64,000 bases of DNA, taken from Proteles cristata cristata. Taxonomy: Eukaryota; Chordata; Mammalia; Carnivora; Hyaenidae. The notes under the pieces are model-generated. The model made no database searches. It had not been told where the DNA came from and saw only the letters and a program-made list of their open reading frames with translations. The position numbers were made by a program, and so were the translations under genes. Below are positions 23,009 through 34,055 of this stretch, piece after piece; the stretch's first letter is position 1; the number at the start of each line of letters is the position of its first letter. The DNA lies in the NCBI GenBank assembly GCA_017311185.1, contig JAESUZ010004921.1:186001-250000 (forward strand). Direction: 5' to 3'.

Positions 23009-23254
23009 TACTTTCAATGAAATTTAATTATGAGTTTACCTCTTATAATCAGACACCTCAGACACCTCAAGCTTTCTAAAAATTGAAAGTCAGCTAATTC
23101 CATAAAGTAATTTTTTGGAAATACCTAGAAAGAATGGCAAGACTTTCCAGTTTTTCCAAAATGGAAAATGTAAGTAAAAATGGATATGTAAGTAAAAATA
23201 AAGCTTTTTAAACACAGATATATAATTACTTGATTCACTTATAGCATAAACATG
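23009..23254. other. Short non-genic spacer
   Basis: Unremarkable AT-rich DNA between two SINEs. Confidence 0.35.
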
Positions 23255-23270
23255 AAAAAGAGTTTTACTC

Positions 23271-23488
23271 TTTTTTAAAAAAATGTTTTATTTATTTCTG
23301 AGAGAGAGAGAGATAGCATGAGGGGGGAAGGATCAGAGTGAGTGGGAGACACAGAATCCAAAGCAGGCTCCAGGCTCTGAGCCAGCTGTCTACAGAGAGC
23401 CCGACATGGTGATCGAACCCATGAACCGAGAGATCGTGACCTGAGCTGAAGTCGGAGGCTTAACTGATTGAGCCACCAGGGCGCCCCA
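23271..23488 (-). mobile_element. SINEC-type SINE, reverse orientation
   Basis: Flanked by AAAAAGAGTTTTACTC (23255-23270) and AAAAAGAGTTTTCCTC (about 23505-23520). The A run at the start of the right-hand duplication has expanded to nearly 20 A. Head reads GCCACCAGGGCGCCCC; the B box is altered (GGTGATCGAACCC). Confidence 0.9.
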
Positions 23489-23520
23489 TAAAAAAAAAAA
23501 AAAAAAAAGAGTTTTCCTCC

Positions 23521-24289
23521 TTAAAGTGGTCACCCTTTTACTCGAAATACATTTTGGATTCCAGGCATTATAGAGCAACAGGGACAAGCTTTACCCACCC
23601 CCTCTGCCCCTGACAACACTTTATAAACAGAAAATCAGATGATATATAAGAAATATCAATTTTCAGATACTGGGCAGCCAACAGAGAGCATGCAACCTGA
23701 GAGCAGTAACAGAAAGAAGAAAGAAGAAATAGAAAGAAGCAATAGAAAGCAAAAGAAAGAAGGTGAGCACTACCACTGCCCCAATTCACTGCCTGGAGAC
23801 TGTTTTTAGGCAACAACAGAGTGGGGAAAACAATCACCTTGAACTCAGAGTTCATGGAGTCCAGGAGGCTAGAATCTGTGAAACAGAACACCAGAGAAAA
23901 GGTACCTTCAGAAAGTACAGTGATCTTCAGTTTCTGAGATCTGAAGAGGACTACTCTTCAAGCCTTTCATTGCATTCTAATCTTATGAAATGTCTAATCA
24001 TGTATGACAGACAACTACTTGAGACCAGGGAAAGAATCACCAGAAAGCAAGAGGGCAAATAACTCTCAAAGCATCTAGAGCCCTTGGAATAGTGTTCCCA
24101 CCTGACAGTTACTTGGAATCAGTTTGATCCTTTTGAGGTTTGTTTTAAATAATTATTTTTATAGTAGGTTTAGAATAGACTTGAGTAGAACTATTTTAGC
24201 CCTCCTACTAAGGCAATATCCTGAAGATTCTATCAGATGTCTGTATTATGAGGTCTTTCTACTTGCTAAAGACTGCAAAATAAAGGAGT
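23521..24289. other. Non-genic stretch, possible old LINE-1 5' part
   Basis: A purine-rich segment at 23700-23765 (AGAAAGAAG units) is followed by text that may derive from an old LINE-1 5' region, since LINE-1 ORF2 remnants follow at 24290. I cannot prove it. The overlapping open frames on both strands (about 100 codons) have no recognised domain. Confidence 0.3.
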
Positions 24290-24655
24290 CTTGACCTTTG
24301 TCTCAAAATACATATAAAAACTGACATAAAAAGAATTATTTACCTAAATATCAGAGCTAAATCTATAAAACTTTGAGAAGAAAACATAAGAGAAAATATA
24401 TGTGACCTTGGGTTAAGTAAAGATTTCTTGAATAAAACATAAAAGCACCGATCATAAAAGTAAAATTTGTTAAATTTCATTTCATCAAGATTAAAAATAT
24501 ATGCTTTACATAAGATGTGATTAAGAAAATGAAAAGTCAATGCACAGATTGGATGAAAATATTTGCAAACATGTATCTAACACAAAACTTATATTTATAG
24601 TAAATAAAAAATTCATACAATATGGTAAATTAAGAAGACAAACAACTTGACTTAA
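24290..24655 (+). pseudogene. Ancient LINE-1 ORF2 remnant
   Basis: The order AAATCTATAAAACTTTGAGAAG, AACATAAGAGAAAATATATGTGACCTTGG, TTTCATCAAGATTAAAAATATATG and GGATGAAAATATTTGCAAAC follows the C-terminal coding part of LINE-1 ORF2 as seen intact at about 40010-40220. It is riddled with stops and frameshifts. A SINE inserted at its right end. Confidence 0.65.
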
Positions 24656-24670
24656 AAGTAGATAAATCTG

Positions 24671-24909
24671 AGACACCTGGGTGGCTCAGTTGGCTAAGCA
24701 TCTAGCTCTTTGTTTTGGCTTAAGTCATGATCTCATGGTTCACTGGTTTGAGCCCCACATTAGGCTCTGTGCTGACAGCACGGAGCCTGCTTGGGATTCT
24801 CTCTCCCTCTCTCTCTGCCTCTCCTCTGCTCTCTCTCTCTCTCTGTGTATCTCTGTCTCTCTGTTTCTCTCTCTCAAATAAATAAATAAACATTAAAAAA
24901 AGTTTAAAT
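24671..24909 (+). mobile_element. SINEC-type SINE (older copy)
   Basis: Head GACACCTGGGTGGCTCAGTTGG, decayed B box (GGTTTGAGCCCC), CT-rich body expanded into a TCTCTCTG repeat, AATAAATAAATAAAC tail. The flanks GTAGATAAATCTGA and GTAGGATAAACCTGA look like a diverged target duplication. Confidence 0.88.
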
Positions 24910-24955
24910 GTAGGATAAACCTGAAAGTAATGAAGGTTCAAAAACAAAAGGATGA

Positions 24956-25178
24956 GGTGACTGGGTGGCTCAGTCAGTTAAGGGTCTGACTTCTGCTCAG
25001 GTCATGATCTCACAGTATGTGGGTTCGAGCCCCAGGTTTGGCTCTGTGCTGACAGCTAGCTCAGATCCTGCTTCAGATTCTGTATCTCCCTCTCTCTCTG
25101 ACTGTTCCCTGCTCCTGCTGTCTCTCTGTCTCTTCACTCTCTCTCTCAGAAATAAATAAAACATTAAAAAAAAAACCG
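24956..25178 (+). mobile_element. SINEC-type SINE
   Basis: Head GGTGACTGGGTGGCTCAGTCAG, B box GGTTCGAGCCCC, CT-rich body and AGAAATAAATAAAACATT tail. A short duplication AAAGGATGA flanks it. It lies only 46 bp downstream of the preceding SINE, in the same orientation. Confidence 0.9.
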
Positions 25179-25187
25179 AAAGGATGA

Positions 25188-25380
25188 AGCCATATCAAAT
25201 GGACACCGTAAATATTATCAATTATATAACAGAAATAAAATCAAGTATCTCAACTATGATGACTATGTTAAAAGAAAGAATTTCAGATTGGGTTCTAAAA
25301 ATTCAGCTATGTATTGCTAGCCAACAGTAAAATTCAGGTTTCATGGAACTCGAAGCTTGTAAAACTTAGTGGCGGGTTTT
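25188..25380. other. Short non-genic spacer before LINE-1 copy A
   Basis: AT-rich DNA, no feature recognised. Confidence 0.35.
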
Positions 25381-25420
25381 AAGAAAATGCGTACACAACG
25401 AATGCTAGGTCAGACTGGGG

Positions 25421-25431
25421 CAAGATGGCGG
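25421..25431 (+). promoter_or_regulatory. YY1-type motif at the LINE-1 5' end (copy A)
   Basis: CAAGATGGCGG matches the YY1 core (AAGATGGCGGC-like) and sits at the start of the sequence shared by both full-length copies, as in human LINE-1, where YY1 positions transcription start. Confidence 0.7.
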
Positions 25432-26434
25432 AGAAGTAAGGAGCTCCGTACTTGCACTCGCGCCCATACATCACACAGAAAAGATCTGAAGCCATTGGAA
25501 ACCTTACAAAACCTGAGAGACTGGGAGAAAAAGGATGCAGAATCCACCGAGAAAGCCTTCTAACGTGAGTGCGAACCGGGGAAGATAAAATCGGGCCGGG
25601 ATCGGAGACTCCAGGGTGGGAGGCGATCCCCCTCTACCCTCTACAGGGAGTGAGAGGAGAAAAGGAGAAAGTCCGAAACAGAAAAACCTCTGCTCGGGGG
25701 GGAAAAAAACCCCGCTCGGTGCATAGAAAGACCGTACTTGCCAAATACCTGCACACCAGGTCCCCTCGCGACAACTGGTCCTGGGGGAGGCTGAGCACAC
25801 AAACTGCTTCTTTGTGCCGCTCCTGGAGGTTGGATTTCAGAGCCGCGGCGTGCCTGCCTCCATTGTAGCTCCAGGGCGGCTGGGACCACTGAAAGAGCCG
25901 CGCCGACACCAGGCGTCCGCGCTCCTGGCTGGCTGGAACTCGAGAGGGAAGGCAAAGAGCTAAAAACTGGGAAATTTGCCTGTGAGTTCGTGTTTCGGGT
26001 GACGAGCCATGGAAGGACCCAGTTTTCCTCACTCCAGCGGGCTCGGGCTATGTGGACCCGGCAGGCAAGCCCCCGCCCATGCGCACCAGCCTGACCGAGA
26101 GAAGGAAGCAGCGATCCTGACTCCACCCCCAGAGCTCAGCAGGGGGCCTGGAATTGCCCGAGGGGTTTGCCTGGGAAGCTGTGTCCAAGGCAATTTAAGC
26201 GGGGCGCTCGGACTTGGATCTGGAGATTGGAACTGGCCTGGGTTGAAGAGTGTAACCAACTTCGGCTGCGTCCCGGAACGGGGATTTGACACGCCAAAAA
26301 AAAGCGAGCTGCAGCGCGGGGTTCAAGAAGGGACTGGAGCACCCTCACTCTTCTCCCCACAATCGCCAAGGCAGAACCCCCGCCTGAGGCATCGGATCAC
26401 GCCACGCCCATCCATGCCTGAGAGGTGCCCTCCT

Positions 26435-26560
26435 CCCTTTTTTTTTCTTTCTTTTTTCCTTTTTTTTCCTTTTTTGTTTTTTTCCTTTTTTTCTTCTTTT
26501 TTTTCCCCTTTTTTTCTCTATCTTTGTTTCTTCTTTCTCTTTTCTCACTTTTTTCCCCCA
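26435..26560 (+). repeat. Pyrimidine tract in LINE-1 5'UTR
   Basis: About 125 bases almost entirely T and C. The same tract occurs at about 35240-35338 in copy B, so it belongs to the element and is not a random microsatellite. Confidence 0.85.
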
Positions 26561-27359
26561 AACACTGACCTGATTAATTCTGGTCGCCAGCTTGCTTAAA
26601 CAATCACAACAAGTACATTCTGTAAATGTAAATTCTACACCTACCAACATTTTCAGCTATTTCTCTCTGAAGTAATTAGACTATATAGTTTCTCTGGATA
26701 ATTCCAGCATCCTTCTCTCACCTATCCAACCATATTCTACCCTTTACCTCTTTGAAAAAGGCTTCTTATCCCTTCTGCCTGTTCATTCTATTTCCAAATC
26801 TGCCTCGTCTCGCCCTGCCTTCTCTCTTTCTCTCTATGCTCTTCAACCAGCACTGCATACACACGGCTATTTAACTGTAACTGGGAAATCCAGGCATATG
26901 CTTTAAACCGTTCTTTGTCCATCGGTGTTCTTCTTTTTTCCTTTTCTTTTCCCATTTTTTGACCCTTTATGTATTTTATGCTCCCTATTATTCGCCCTCC
27001 CTCCTCCATCTTTTCTATTAACTTTTTCGTTTTCCCTCTCTCTTTGCATGTCACTTGAATTAGCCTGTGCGTTTGTGTGCTCCTGCTCCCTGTGTGTTTG
27101 TCTGTCTGTTTTCTTTTCCAGGGCTACCTCAAGAAACAAGCTAGAGTACACAAGGTGAAGAGTCCCAAATATCACTACGAATAGGAAAATAAAATAACTA
27201 AGGTCCCAAAAAGAGAGACCGAGGGATACCAATCAAAAAACAATCTCTGAAAGGATAGGCCCTGGAAAGTCAAAGAGTCTTCTTGGATATAGCAGCGCTC
27301 ATAGAAACAGAGAGCACAACAGGTCTTTAAAACGAACAAGAGCCAGAAAGCTAACTAAA

Positions 27360-28252
27360 ATGATGAAACGAAAGAGCTCTCCTCCAAAGAAACTCCAAGA
27401 AGAAATGACAGCTAATGAACTGCTCAAAACAGATATCAGCAGCATAAGTGAACAAGATTTTAGAATAATAATGGTAAAATTAATAGCAGGGCTTGAAAAA
27501 AATATAGGGGACATCAAAGAAATGATGGCTACAGACAGAATGGAAAATAAAAATAGGCATGAAGAATTAAAAAATGCGATAAATGAGATACATAATAAAT
27601 TAGAGGCCTCCAATGCACGGATTGAAGAGGCAGAAAGGAGAATAAGTGATTTAGAAGACACCATTCTAGAAAAACAAGAAGCTGACAAAAAAAGAGACAA
27701 ACTGATCCAGGAACAGGAAAGAAGAATTCGAGAGCTCAGCGACACAGTCAAACGCAACAATATCTGTATCATAGGAGTCCCAGAAGAGGAAGAGAGAGGG
27801 AAAGGTGCTGAAGGAGTCCTGGAACAAATTATAGCAGAGAACTTCCCCGACCTGGGGAAGGAAGTCAATGTGGAAATACAAGAGGCTCAGAGGACTCCCT
27901 TCAGACGTAACTTGAATCGATCTTCTGCATGACATATCATCGTAAAAATGGCAAAATACAAGGACAAAGAGAGAATTTTGAAAGCAGCTAGGGAGAAAAG
28001 GGCCCTCACATACAAAGGGAAACCATCAGAGTGGTGACAGACCTATCTACTGAAACTGGGCAGGCCAGAAAGGAATGGCAGGAGATCTTCAATGTGATGA
28101 ACAGTAAAAATATGCAGCCAAGAATCCTCTATCCAGCAAGCCTGTCATTCAAAATAGAAGGAGAGATAAAAACCTTTCCAAACAAACAGAAATTGAAAGA
28201 ATTTGTCACCACGAAGCCAGCCCTACAAGAAATCCTGAGGGGGATGCTCTGA
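27360..28252 (+). pseudogene. LINE-1 ORF1 (copy A), disrupted
   Basis: ORF1 encodes the RNA-binding chaperone that coats LINE-1 RNA. The reading frame starts MMKRKSSPPKKLQ and shows a basic N-terminus, a heptad-rich coiled coil over roughly residues 20-150, and the RNA-recognition and C-terminal domains (LRGML end). It is broken twice. An in-frame TGA at 27930-27932 stands where copy B has CGA (a CpG transition), and one base is missing near 28024 (AAACCATC against AAACGCATC in copy B), which shifts the frame of the last 73 codons. Copy B's version is 297 codons. Confidence 0.93.
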
Positions 28253-28298
28253 AGGAAAGGTTGCAACGAACAAAGATTCCAGAGACATCACCACAAAC

Positions 28299-31200
28299 AT
28301 GAACCCTACAAAAGATACAAAGACTCTAAACCCACATATTTCAATAACACTGAATGTAAATGGGCTGAATGCTCCAATCAAAAGACATAGGGTAGCAGAA
28401 TGGATTAAAAAACAAAATCCATCTATATGCTGTCTACAAGAAACTCATTTTAGTCGGGAAGATACCTTCAGATTAAAAGTAAGGGGATGGAGAAATATAT
28501 ATCATGCTACAGGAAATCAAAAGAAGGCCGGAGTAGCGATCCTTATATCAGACAAACTGGACTTTAAATTAAAGACAATCACAAGAGATGAAGAAGGGCA
28601 CTCCATAATAATTACAGGGTCCATCCATCAGGAAGAACTAACAATCATAAATGTCTACGCACCGAATAGGGAGCACCTAAATATCTAAAACAATCACAAA
28701 CAGAAACAAGCTTCTAGATAAGAATGTGCTAATAGCAGGGGACTTGAATACTCTGCTTACAGCAATGGATAGGTCAACCAGACAGAAAATCACTAAAGAA
28801 ATAATGGACTTGAAAGATACATTGGACCAGATGGATCTGACGGATATATTTAGAACTTTACATCCTGAGGCCAGGGAATTTACTTTCTTCTCAAGTGCGC
28901 ATGGCACATTCTCCAAGATAGATCACATACTGGGACATAAAGCAGCCCTCAATAAATATAAAAGAATAGAGATCCTACCATGCACACTGTCAGATCACAA
29001 TGCATTGAAACTTGAAATCAGTTACAGGAAGAAGTCTGGAAAACTTCCAAAAACATGAAGGTTAAAGAACACCCTTCTAAAGAATGAATGGGCCAATCAG
29101 GCAATTAGAGATGAAATTAAAAAATATATGGAAACAAATGAAAATGAAAACACAACAATTCAAAATCTATGGGATGCGGCAAAGGCAGTGCTAAGAGGAA
29201 AGTACATTGCTCCCCAGGTCTATTTCAAGAGATTAGAAAAAGCTCAAGTCCAAAATCTAACAGCTCACCTAAAGGAACTAGAGGCAGAGCAACAAGAATG
29301 CCCTAAACCCAGTAGAAGAAGAGAAATAGTAAAAATTAGAGCAGAAATAAACAACATAGAGACCAAAGAAACAATTGAACAGATCCATGAAACCAAGAGT
29401 TGGTTTTTTGAAAAAGTAAACAAAATTGACAAACCTCTAGCCAGACTTATCCAAAAGAAAAGAGAGAGCACCCAAATAGACAAAATTATGAATGAAAATG
29501 GACTTATTACAACCAACCCCTCAGAAATACAAGCAATTATCAGGGAATACTATGAAAAATTATATGCCAACAAATTGGACAATTTAGAAGAAATGGACAA
29601 ATTCCTAAACACACACTCACTACCAAAATTCACACGGGAAGAAATAGAAAACCTGAACAGACCCATAACGAAGTGAAGAAATTGAATCAAAAATCTCCCA
29701 ACAAATAAGAGCCCTGGACCTGATGGCTTCCCTGGGGAATTCTACCAGACATTTAAAACAGAATTAATCCCAATTCTTCTCAAGCTATTCCAAAAAATAG
29801 AAATCGAAGGAAAACTCCCAGACTCATTTTATGAAGCCAGCATCACACTGATTCCCAAGCCAGACAGAGATCCAGCAAAAAAAGAGAACTACAGGCCAAT
29901 ATCCTTAATGAATACGGATGCAAAAATTCTCAACAAGATCCTTGCAAATCGAATCCAGCAGCATATAAAAAGAATCATCCACCAAGATCAAGTGGGATTC
30001 ATTCCTGGGTTACAGGGCTGGTTCAATATTCGCAAATCAATCAATGTGATACATCATATCAATAAAAGAAAAGATAAAAACCATATGATCCTGTCAATAG
30101 ATGCAGAAAAAGCATTTGACAAAATACAGCATCCCTTCTTAATAAAGACTCGAGAAAGTTGGGATAGAAGGAACCTACTTAAACATCATCAAAGCCATCT
30201 ATGAGAAGCCTTCAGCTAACATCATCCTCAACGGGAAAAACTGAGAGCTTTCCCCCTGAGATCAGGAACACGACAGGGATGCCCACTCTCACCACTGCTG
30301 TTTAACATAGTGCTGGAAGTCCTAGCATCAGCCATCAGACACCAAAAGGAAATCAAAGGCATCAGAATTGGCAAAGAGGAAGTCAAACTTTCCCTGTTTG
30401 CAGATGACATGATACTCTACATAGAAAACCCGACAGACTCCACCAGAAGCCTACTAGAACTGATCCAAGAATTCAGCCAAGTTGCAGGGTACAAAATCAA
30501 TGTACAGAAGTCGGTTGCATGTTTATACACCAACAATGAAGCAACAGAAAGAGAAATCAAGAAACTGACCCCATTCACAATTGCACAAAAAACCATAAAA
30601 TACCTCGGAACAAACCTAACCAAGGATACAAGAGATCTGTGTGATGAAAACTATAGAAAACTTATGAAGGAAATTGAAGAAGACACAAAGAAATGGAAAA
30701 ACATTCCATGCTCATGGATAAATATATCCATGCTCATGGATAGGAAGAATAAATATAGTTAAGATGTCATTGCTACCGAAGGCACTCTGCACATTCAATG
30801 CAATTCCAATCAAAATTGCACCAGCATACTTCTCAAAACTAGAACAAACTATCCAAAACTTTGTATGGAACCACAAAAAACCCTGAATAGCCAAAGTAAT
30901 CCTGAAACCAAAACGGGAGGGATCACCATTCCAGACTTTAGCCTCTACTACAAAGCTGTCATCATCAAGACAGTATGGTATTGGCACAAAAACAGACACA
31001 TAGACTAATGGAACAGAATTGAGAACTCAGAAGTGGACCCAAAAGTATACAGCCAACTCATCTTTGACAAAGCAGGAAAGAATATCCAATGGAAAAAAGA
31101 CAGCCTTTTTAACAGATGGTGTTGGGAGAACTGGACAGCAACATGCAGAAGAATGAAACTAGATCATTTTCTCACACCATGCACAAAAATAAACTCAAAA

Positions 31201-32151
31201 TGGATAAAGGACCTGAACGTGAGACAGGAAACCATCAACACCCTAGAGGAGAAAGCAGGAAACAACCTCCTTGACCTCCACCGCAGCAACTTCTTACTTG
31301 ACACATCCCCAAAAGCAAGGGAATCAAGAGCAAAAATAAACGATTGGGACCTCATCAAGATTAAAAGCTTCTGCACAGCAAAGGAAACAACCCAGAAAAC
31401 TAATAGGCAACCGACAGAATGGGAAAAGATAGTTGCAAATGACATATCAGATAAAGGGTTAATATCCAAAATCTATAAGGAACTCACCAAACTACATGCC
31501 CGAAAAACAAACAACGCAGTGAGGAAATGGGCAGAAGATATGAACAGACACTTCTCCAAAGAGGACATCCAGATGGCCAACAGACACATGAAACGATGCT
31601 CAGCATCGCTCCTCATCAGGGAAATACAAATCAAAACCACACTGAGATACCACCTCACGCCAGTCAGAGTGGTGAAAATGAGCCAATCAGAGAACTCTAG
31701 ATGCTGGCGACGATGTGGAGAAATGGGCATCCTCCTACACTGTTGGTGGGAATGTAAACTGGTACAGCCCCTCTGGAAAACAGTGTGGAGGTTCCTCAGG
31801 AAACTAACAATAGAACTCCCCTATGACCCAGCAATAGCACTGCTAGGAATTTACCCAAGGGATACAGAAATGCTGAGGCATAGGAGCACATGTACCCCAA
31901 TGTTCATAGCAGCACTCTCCACAATAGCTAAAACATGGAAAGAGCCTAAGTGTCCATCAACAGATGAATGGATCAAGAAGATGTGGTTTATCTATACCAT
32001 GGAATACTACATGGCAATGAGAAACAATGAAATCTGGCCATGTGTAGCAACATGGATGGACCTTGAGGGTGTTATGCTGAGCGAAATAAGTCAGGCAGAG
32101 AAAGACAAATATCATATGTGTGCACGTATAGGAGGATTAGGAGGAGCTTAA
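28299..32151 (+). pseudogene. LINE-1 ORF2 (copy A), multiply disrupted
   Basis: ORF2 encodes the apurinic-type endonuclease and reverse transcriptase. Recognisable parts: the endonuclease start ([15 protein letters not shown]), GDLNT and [10 protein letters not shown]; reverse transcriptase motifs including [24 protein letters not shown] and FADD (codons near 30400); and the C-terminal cysteine-rich end, open from 31033 to 32151. Breaks include a missing base near 28665 giving an early stop at 28686-28688, TGG changed to TGA at 29056-29058, an added base and lost codons near 29669-29695, a 2-base loss near 30150, a 22-base internal duplication at about 30706-30742, and a 9-base deletion near 30910. 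No functional enzyme could be made. Confidence 0.93.
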
Positions 32152-32383
32152 CAGAGGACCAAGGGGGAGAAGAAGAGCAGAAATGGTGGGGGAAAGGGAG
32201 AGAGGCAAACCATGAGAGACTCTTGAATGCTGACAAAAACTGAGGACTGATGGATGTGGGGGGAAGGAGGGATGGGCATGGAGGAGGACCCTTGTGGGGA
32301 TGAGCACTGGGTGTTATGCGGAAACTAATTTGACAATAAACTATTTGTAAAAAATAAAACATAAAAAAAGAAAAAAAGAAAAA
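32152..32383 (+). other. LINE-1 copy A 3'UTR and tail
   Basis: Purine-rich sequence including a G-rich tract at 32255-32275, AATAAA near 32335, and an A-rich tail interrupted by TAAAAC, CAT and repeated AAAAAAAG units up to the target duplication. Confidence 0.85.
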
Positions 32384-32399
32384 AAGAAAATGAGTACAC

Positions 32400-32954
32400 C
32401 ATCATAAATAGTCTGTCATACAGCTTCAGAAAGCACCTAAAATTGATATTTTATGGATAATAAAATTTTATTAGTATCATATTAAAGTGACCTCCAATAT
32501 CAAGATTTGCATATAAAAGAAAATGAATAGTAATGCTAAAAGTAGAGATTACTAAACGCAAACTAAAGAAAAAGATTAACACTTCTTATACATAAAATTC
32601 AATATAAAAATAATTACTGAAAAGTAGAGGGTCAGTTTATATTTACAATGTTATGAAAACAATCACAAATAAGAAACACATGTGGCAACATGTATTTGGC
32701 AGAATGTGTTTGGTATAAAAAAAATATTGGGAGAAAAAATATTTTAATACAGAAGTATCAACCTATTAGAGTTTAAGGACAAAAATAAAATTTTGATCTA
32801 AAATATTTGAATGATATAATTTGATTTATATGTATTATTAAATGATACAATATGACATAAATATTAAATTTTTTAATTTTTAGGATAATAGGAAGTACAT
32901 AGAAGTCTAATGTTCATTGGATTTTTAGTAGATATGACCATATGCTAGGTTTTA
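32400..32954. other. Non-genic stretch, nothing recognised
   Basis: AT-rich DNA between LINE-1 copy A and a SINE. Confidence 0.45.
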
Positions 32955-32973
32955 CTTTTTCTATAAAATATTT

Positions 32974-33190
32974 TTTTTTAAATGTTTTATTTATTTTTAA
33001 GAGAGAGAGAGAGAGACAGCGTGAGCAGGGGAGGGTTAGAGAGAGAGGGAGTCACAGACTGAAACAGGCTCCAGGCTCTGAACTGGCAGTCAGCACACAG
33101 CCCGACGCGGGGCTCGAACCCACGATCTGTGAGATCATGACCCAAGCGAAAGTCGGACGCTTAACCGACTAAGCCACCCAGGCGCCCCTG
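32974..33190 (-). mobile_element. Young SINEC-type SINE, reverse orientation
   Basis: Flanked by a perfect 19-bp target duplication CTTTTTCTATAAAATATTT (32955-32973, 33191-33209). Young-group body, CpGs intact around the B box (GACGCGGGGCTCGAACCC). It carries an AAGAGAGAG variant where its sisters have CTAGGAGAGAG. Confidence 0.96.
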
Positions 33191-33209
33191 CTTTTTCTAT
33201 AAAATATTT

Positions 33210-34020
33210 AAAGGGTTAAACATTTTATTTTTAGGTAGTGGTTATCTAGTTTATTATTGTTCTTTTATTTATTTCTTCTTTATACTTTTATTTTCTTCCA
33301 AACTTTACAGGAGATATTTTCGAATGTGTTTTTGTGATGGATTAGAGATGATCTCTCTCCCTTTTCAATTTTGGACCACTGCAAAGTGCTTTTTTTATAA
33401 CCCATATTGGGCTTAAACAGTTATTTTGGCAGAAGTCAGCCAACATGTAACCTTGGGTAAGACATATCTCTGAATTGAATGCATTGGAATACACTCAAAG
33501 CAACAAAAACACTTGAGAGGTTAAATTATGAGAGTCTGAGAACTTTAGCCACTCAAAAAGTGCTATTCAAGTATGAGTCTATGACTGTAATTGTTCTTAT
33601 ATCATTCTTTGCTGTCATACTCATCTTTTCCTGATATACATTGAATAGAAGAACTCTTTTTTTTTTTCTGATTTATCTGCAGGATCACACATTTATAACC
33701 ACTATGTACCACTTCACAGCTTCTCATATAAATGAAGTCTTATTTTGAAATTTGAATCAATTGTTTAAACACTCAGTTGTCTTCAGAATCTCTTGGTCCC
33801 ATTTCTGCACTAAAATTTGTTCTGGAATCCCAGAGACATAAGCAAAAAAAGATATATTCATGTTTCTAAACACTTCACTATTGGGGAACACACACATACA
33901 CACACACACACATGCAGAAACACACAGACACAGATCATATTAACTCTAATAGTTTTAAAGAGGAAACCACATTTTCTACTATTGTTACTTCAATTTCTGC
34001 CACACATCATCCCTCTTAAA
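33210..34020. other. Non-genic stretch with CA microsatellite
   Basis: Unremarkable DNA between a SINE and LINE-1 copy B, apart from the CA run at 33889-33930. Confidence 0.45.
33889..33930. repeat. CA microsatellite, interrupted
   Basis: CA units broken by TA, TG and GAAA. Confidence 0.85.
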
Positions 34021-34044
34021 AACAGATGCAGTAAGGGAGGGAGG

Positions 34045-34055
34045 CAAGATGGCGG
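34045..34055 (+). promoter_or_regulatory. YY1-type motif at the LINE-1 5' end (copy B)
   Basis: CAAGATGGCGG begins 10 bases after the target duplication, identical to the motif in copy A. Confidence 0.7.

Larger units (their letters stand above)
25397..27359 (+). promoter_or_regulatory. LINE-1 copy A 5'UTR (internal promoter region)
   Basis: CpG-rich sequence over roughly the first 900 bases, then a long pyrimidine tract (about 26435-26560) and AT-richer sequence up to the ORF1 start. LINE-1 5'UTRs carry an internal RNA polymerase II promoter. Length near 2 kb is about twice that of the human element. Several open frames occur on both strands; none has a recognised domain. Confidence 0.8.
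25397..32383 (+). mobile_element. Full-length LINE-1, copy A (decayed)
   Basis: About 7.0 kb with a complete LINE-1 layout: a roughly 2-kb GC-rich 5'UTR beginning at a CAAGATGGCGG motif, ORF1, a short spacer, ORF2, a G-rich 3'UTR, AATAAA and an A-rich tail. The flanks AAGAAAATGCGTACAC (25381-25396) and AAGAAAATGAGTACAC (32384-32399) form a 16-bp target duplication with one difference. About 20 bases between the left duplication and the shared LINE-1 5' end have no counterpart in copy B. ORF1 and ORF2 both carry several disabling changes. It is very similar to copy B by eye. Confidence 0.95.

Noticed and set aside
23390..24062. Overlapping 99- and 107-codon frames on opposite strands
   Set aside because: No recognised domain; the strands exclude each other over most of the length, and the region looks like decayed repeat DNA.
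25634..26292. Possible CpG-island host promoter
   Set aside because: The GC- and CpG-rich block is part of the LINE-1 5'UTR and recurs at 34.2-35.2 kb in copy B, so it is the element's own promoter region and not evidence of a host gene.
26009..26599. 196-codon sense open frame upstream of LINE-1 ORF1 in copy A
   Set aside because: It lies in the CpG-rich 5'UTR, ends in translated pyrimidine tract (runs of F), has no recognised domain, and is not preserved as one frame in copy B. Treated as a by-product of base composition.
27299..27868. 189-codon antisense open frames opposite ORF1 in both LINE-1 copies
   Set aside because: Mirror frame of the K/E-rich ORF1 coiled coil, which yields an S/F/L-rich antisense peptide; no independent evidence of coding.
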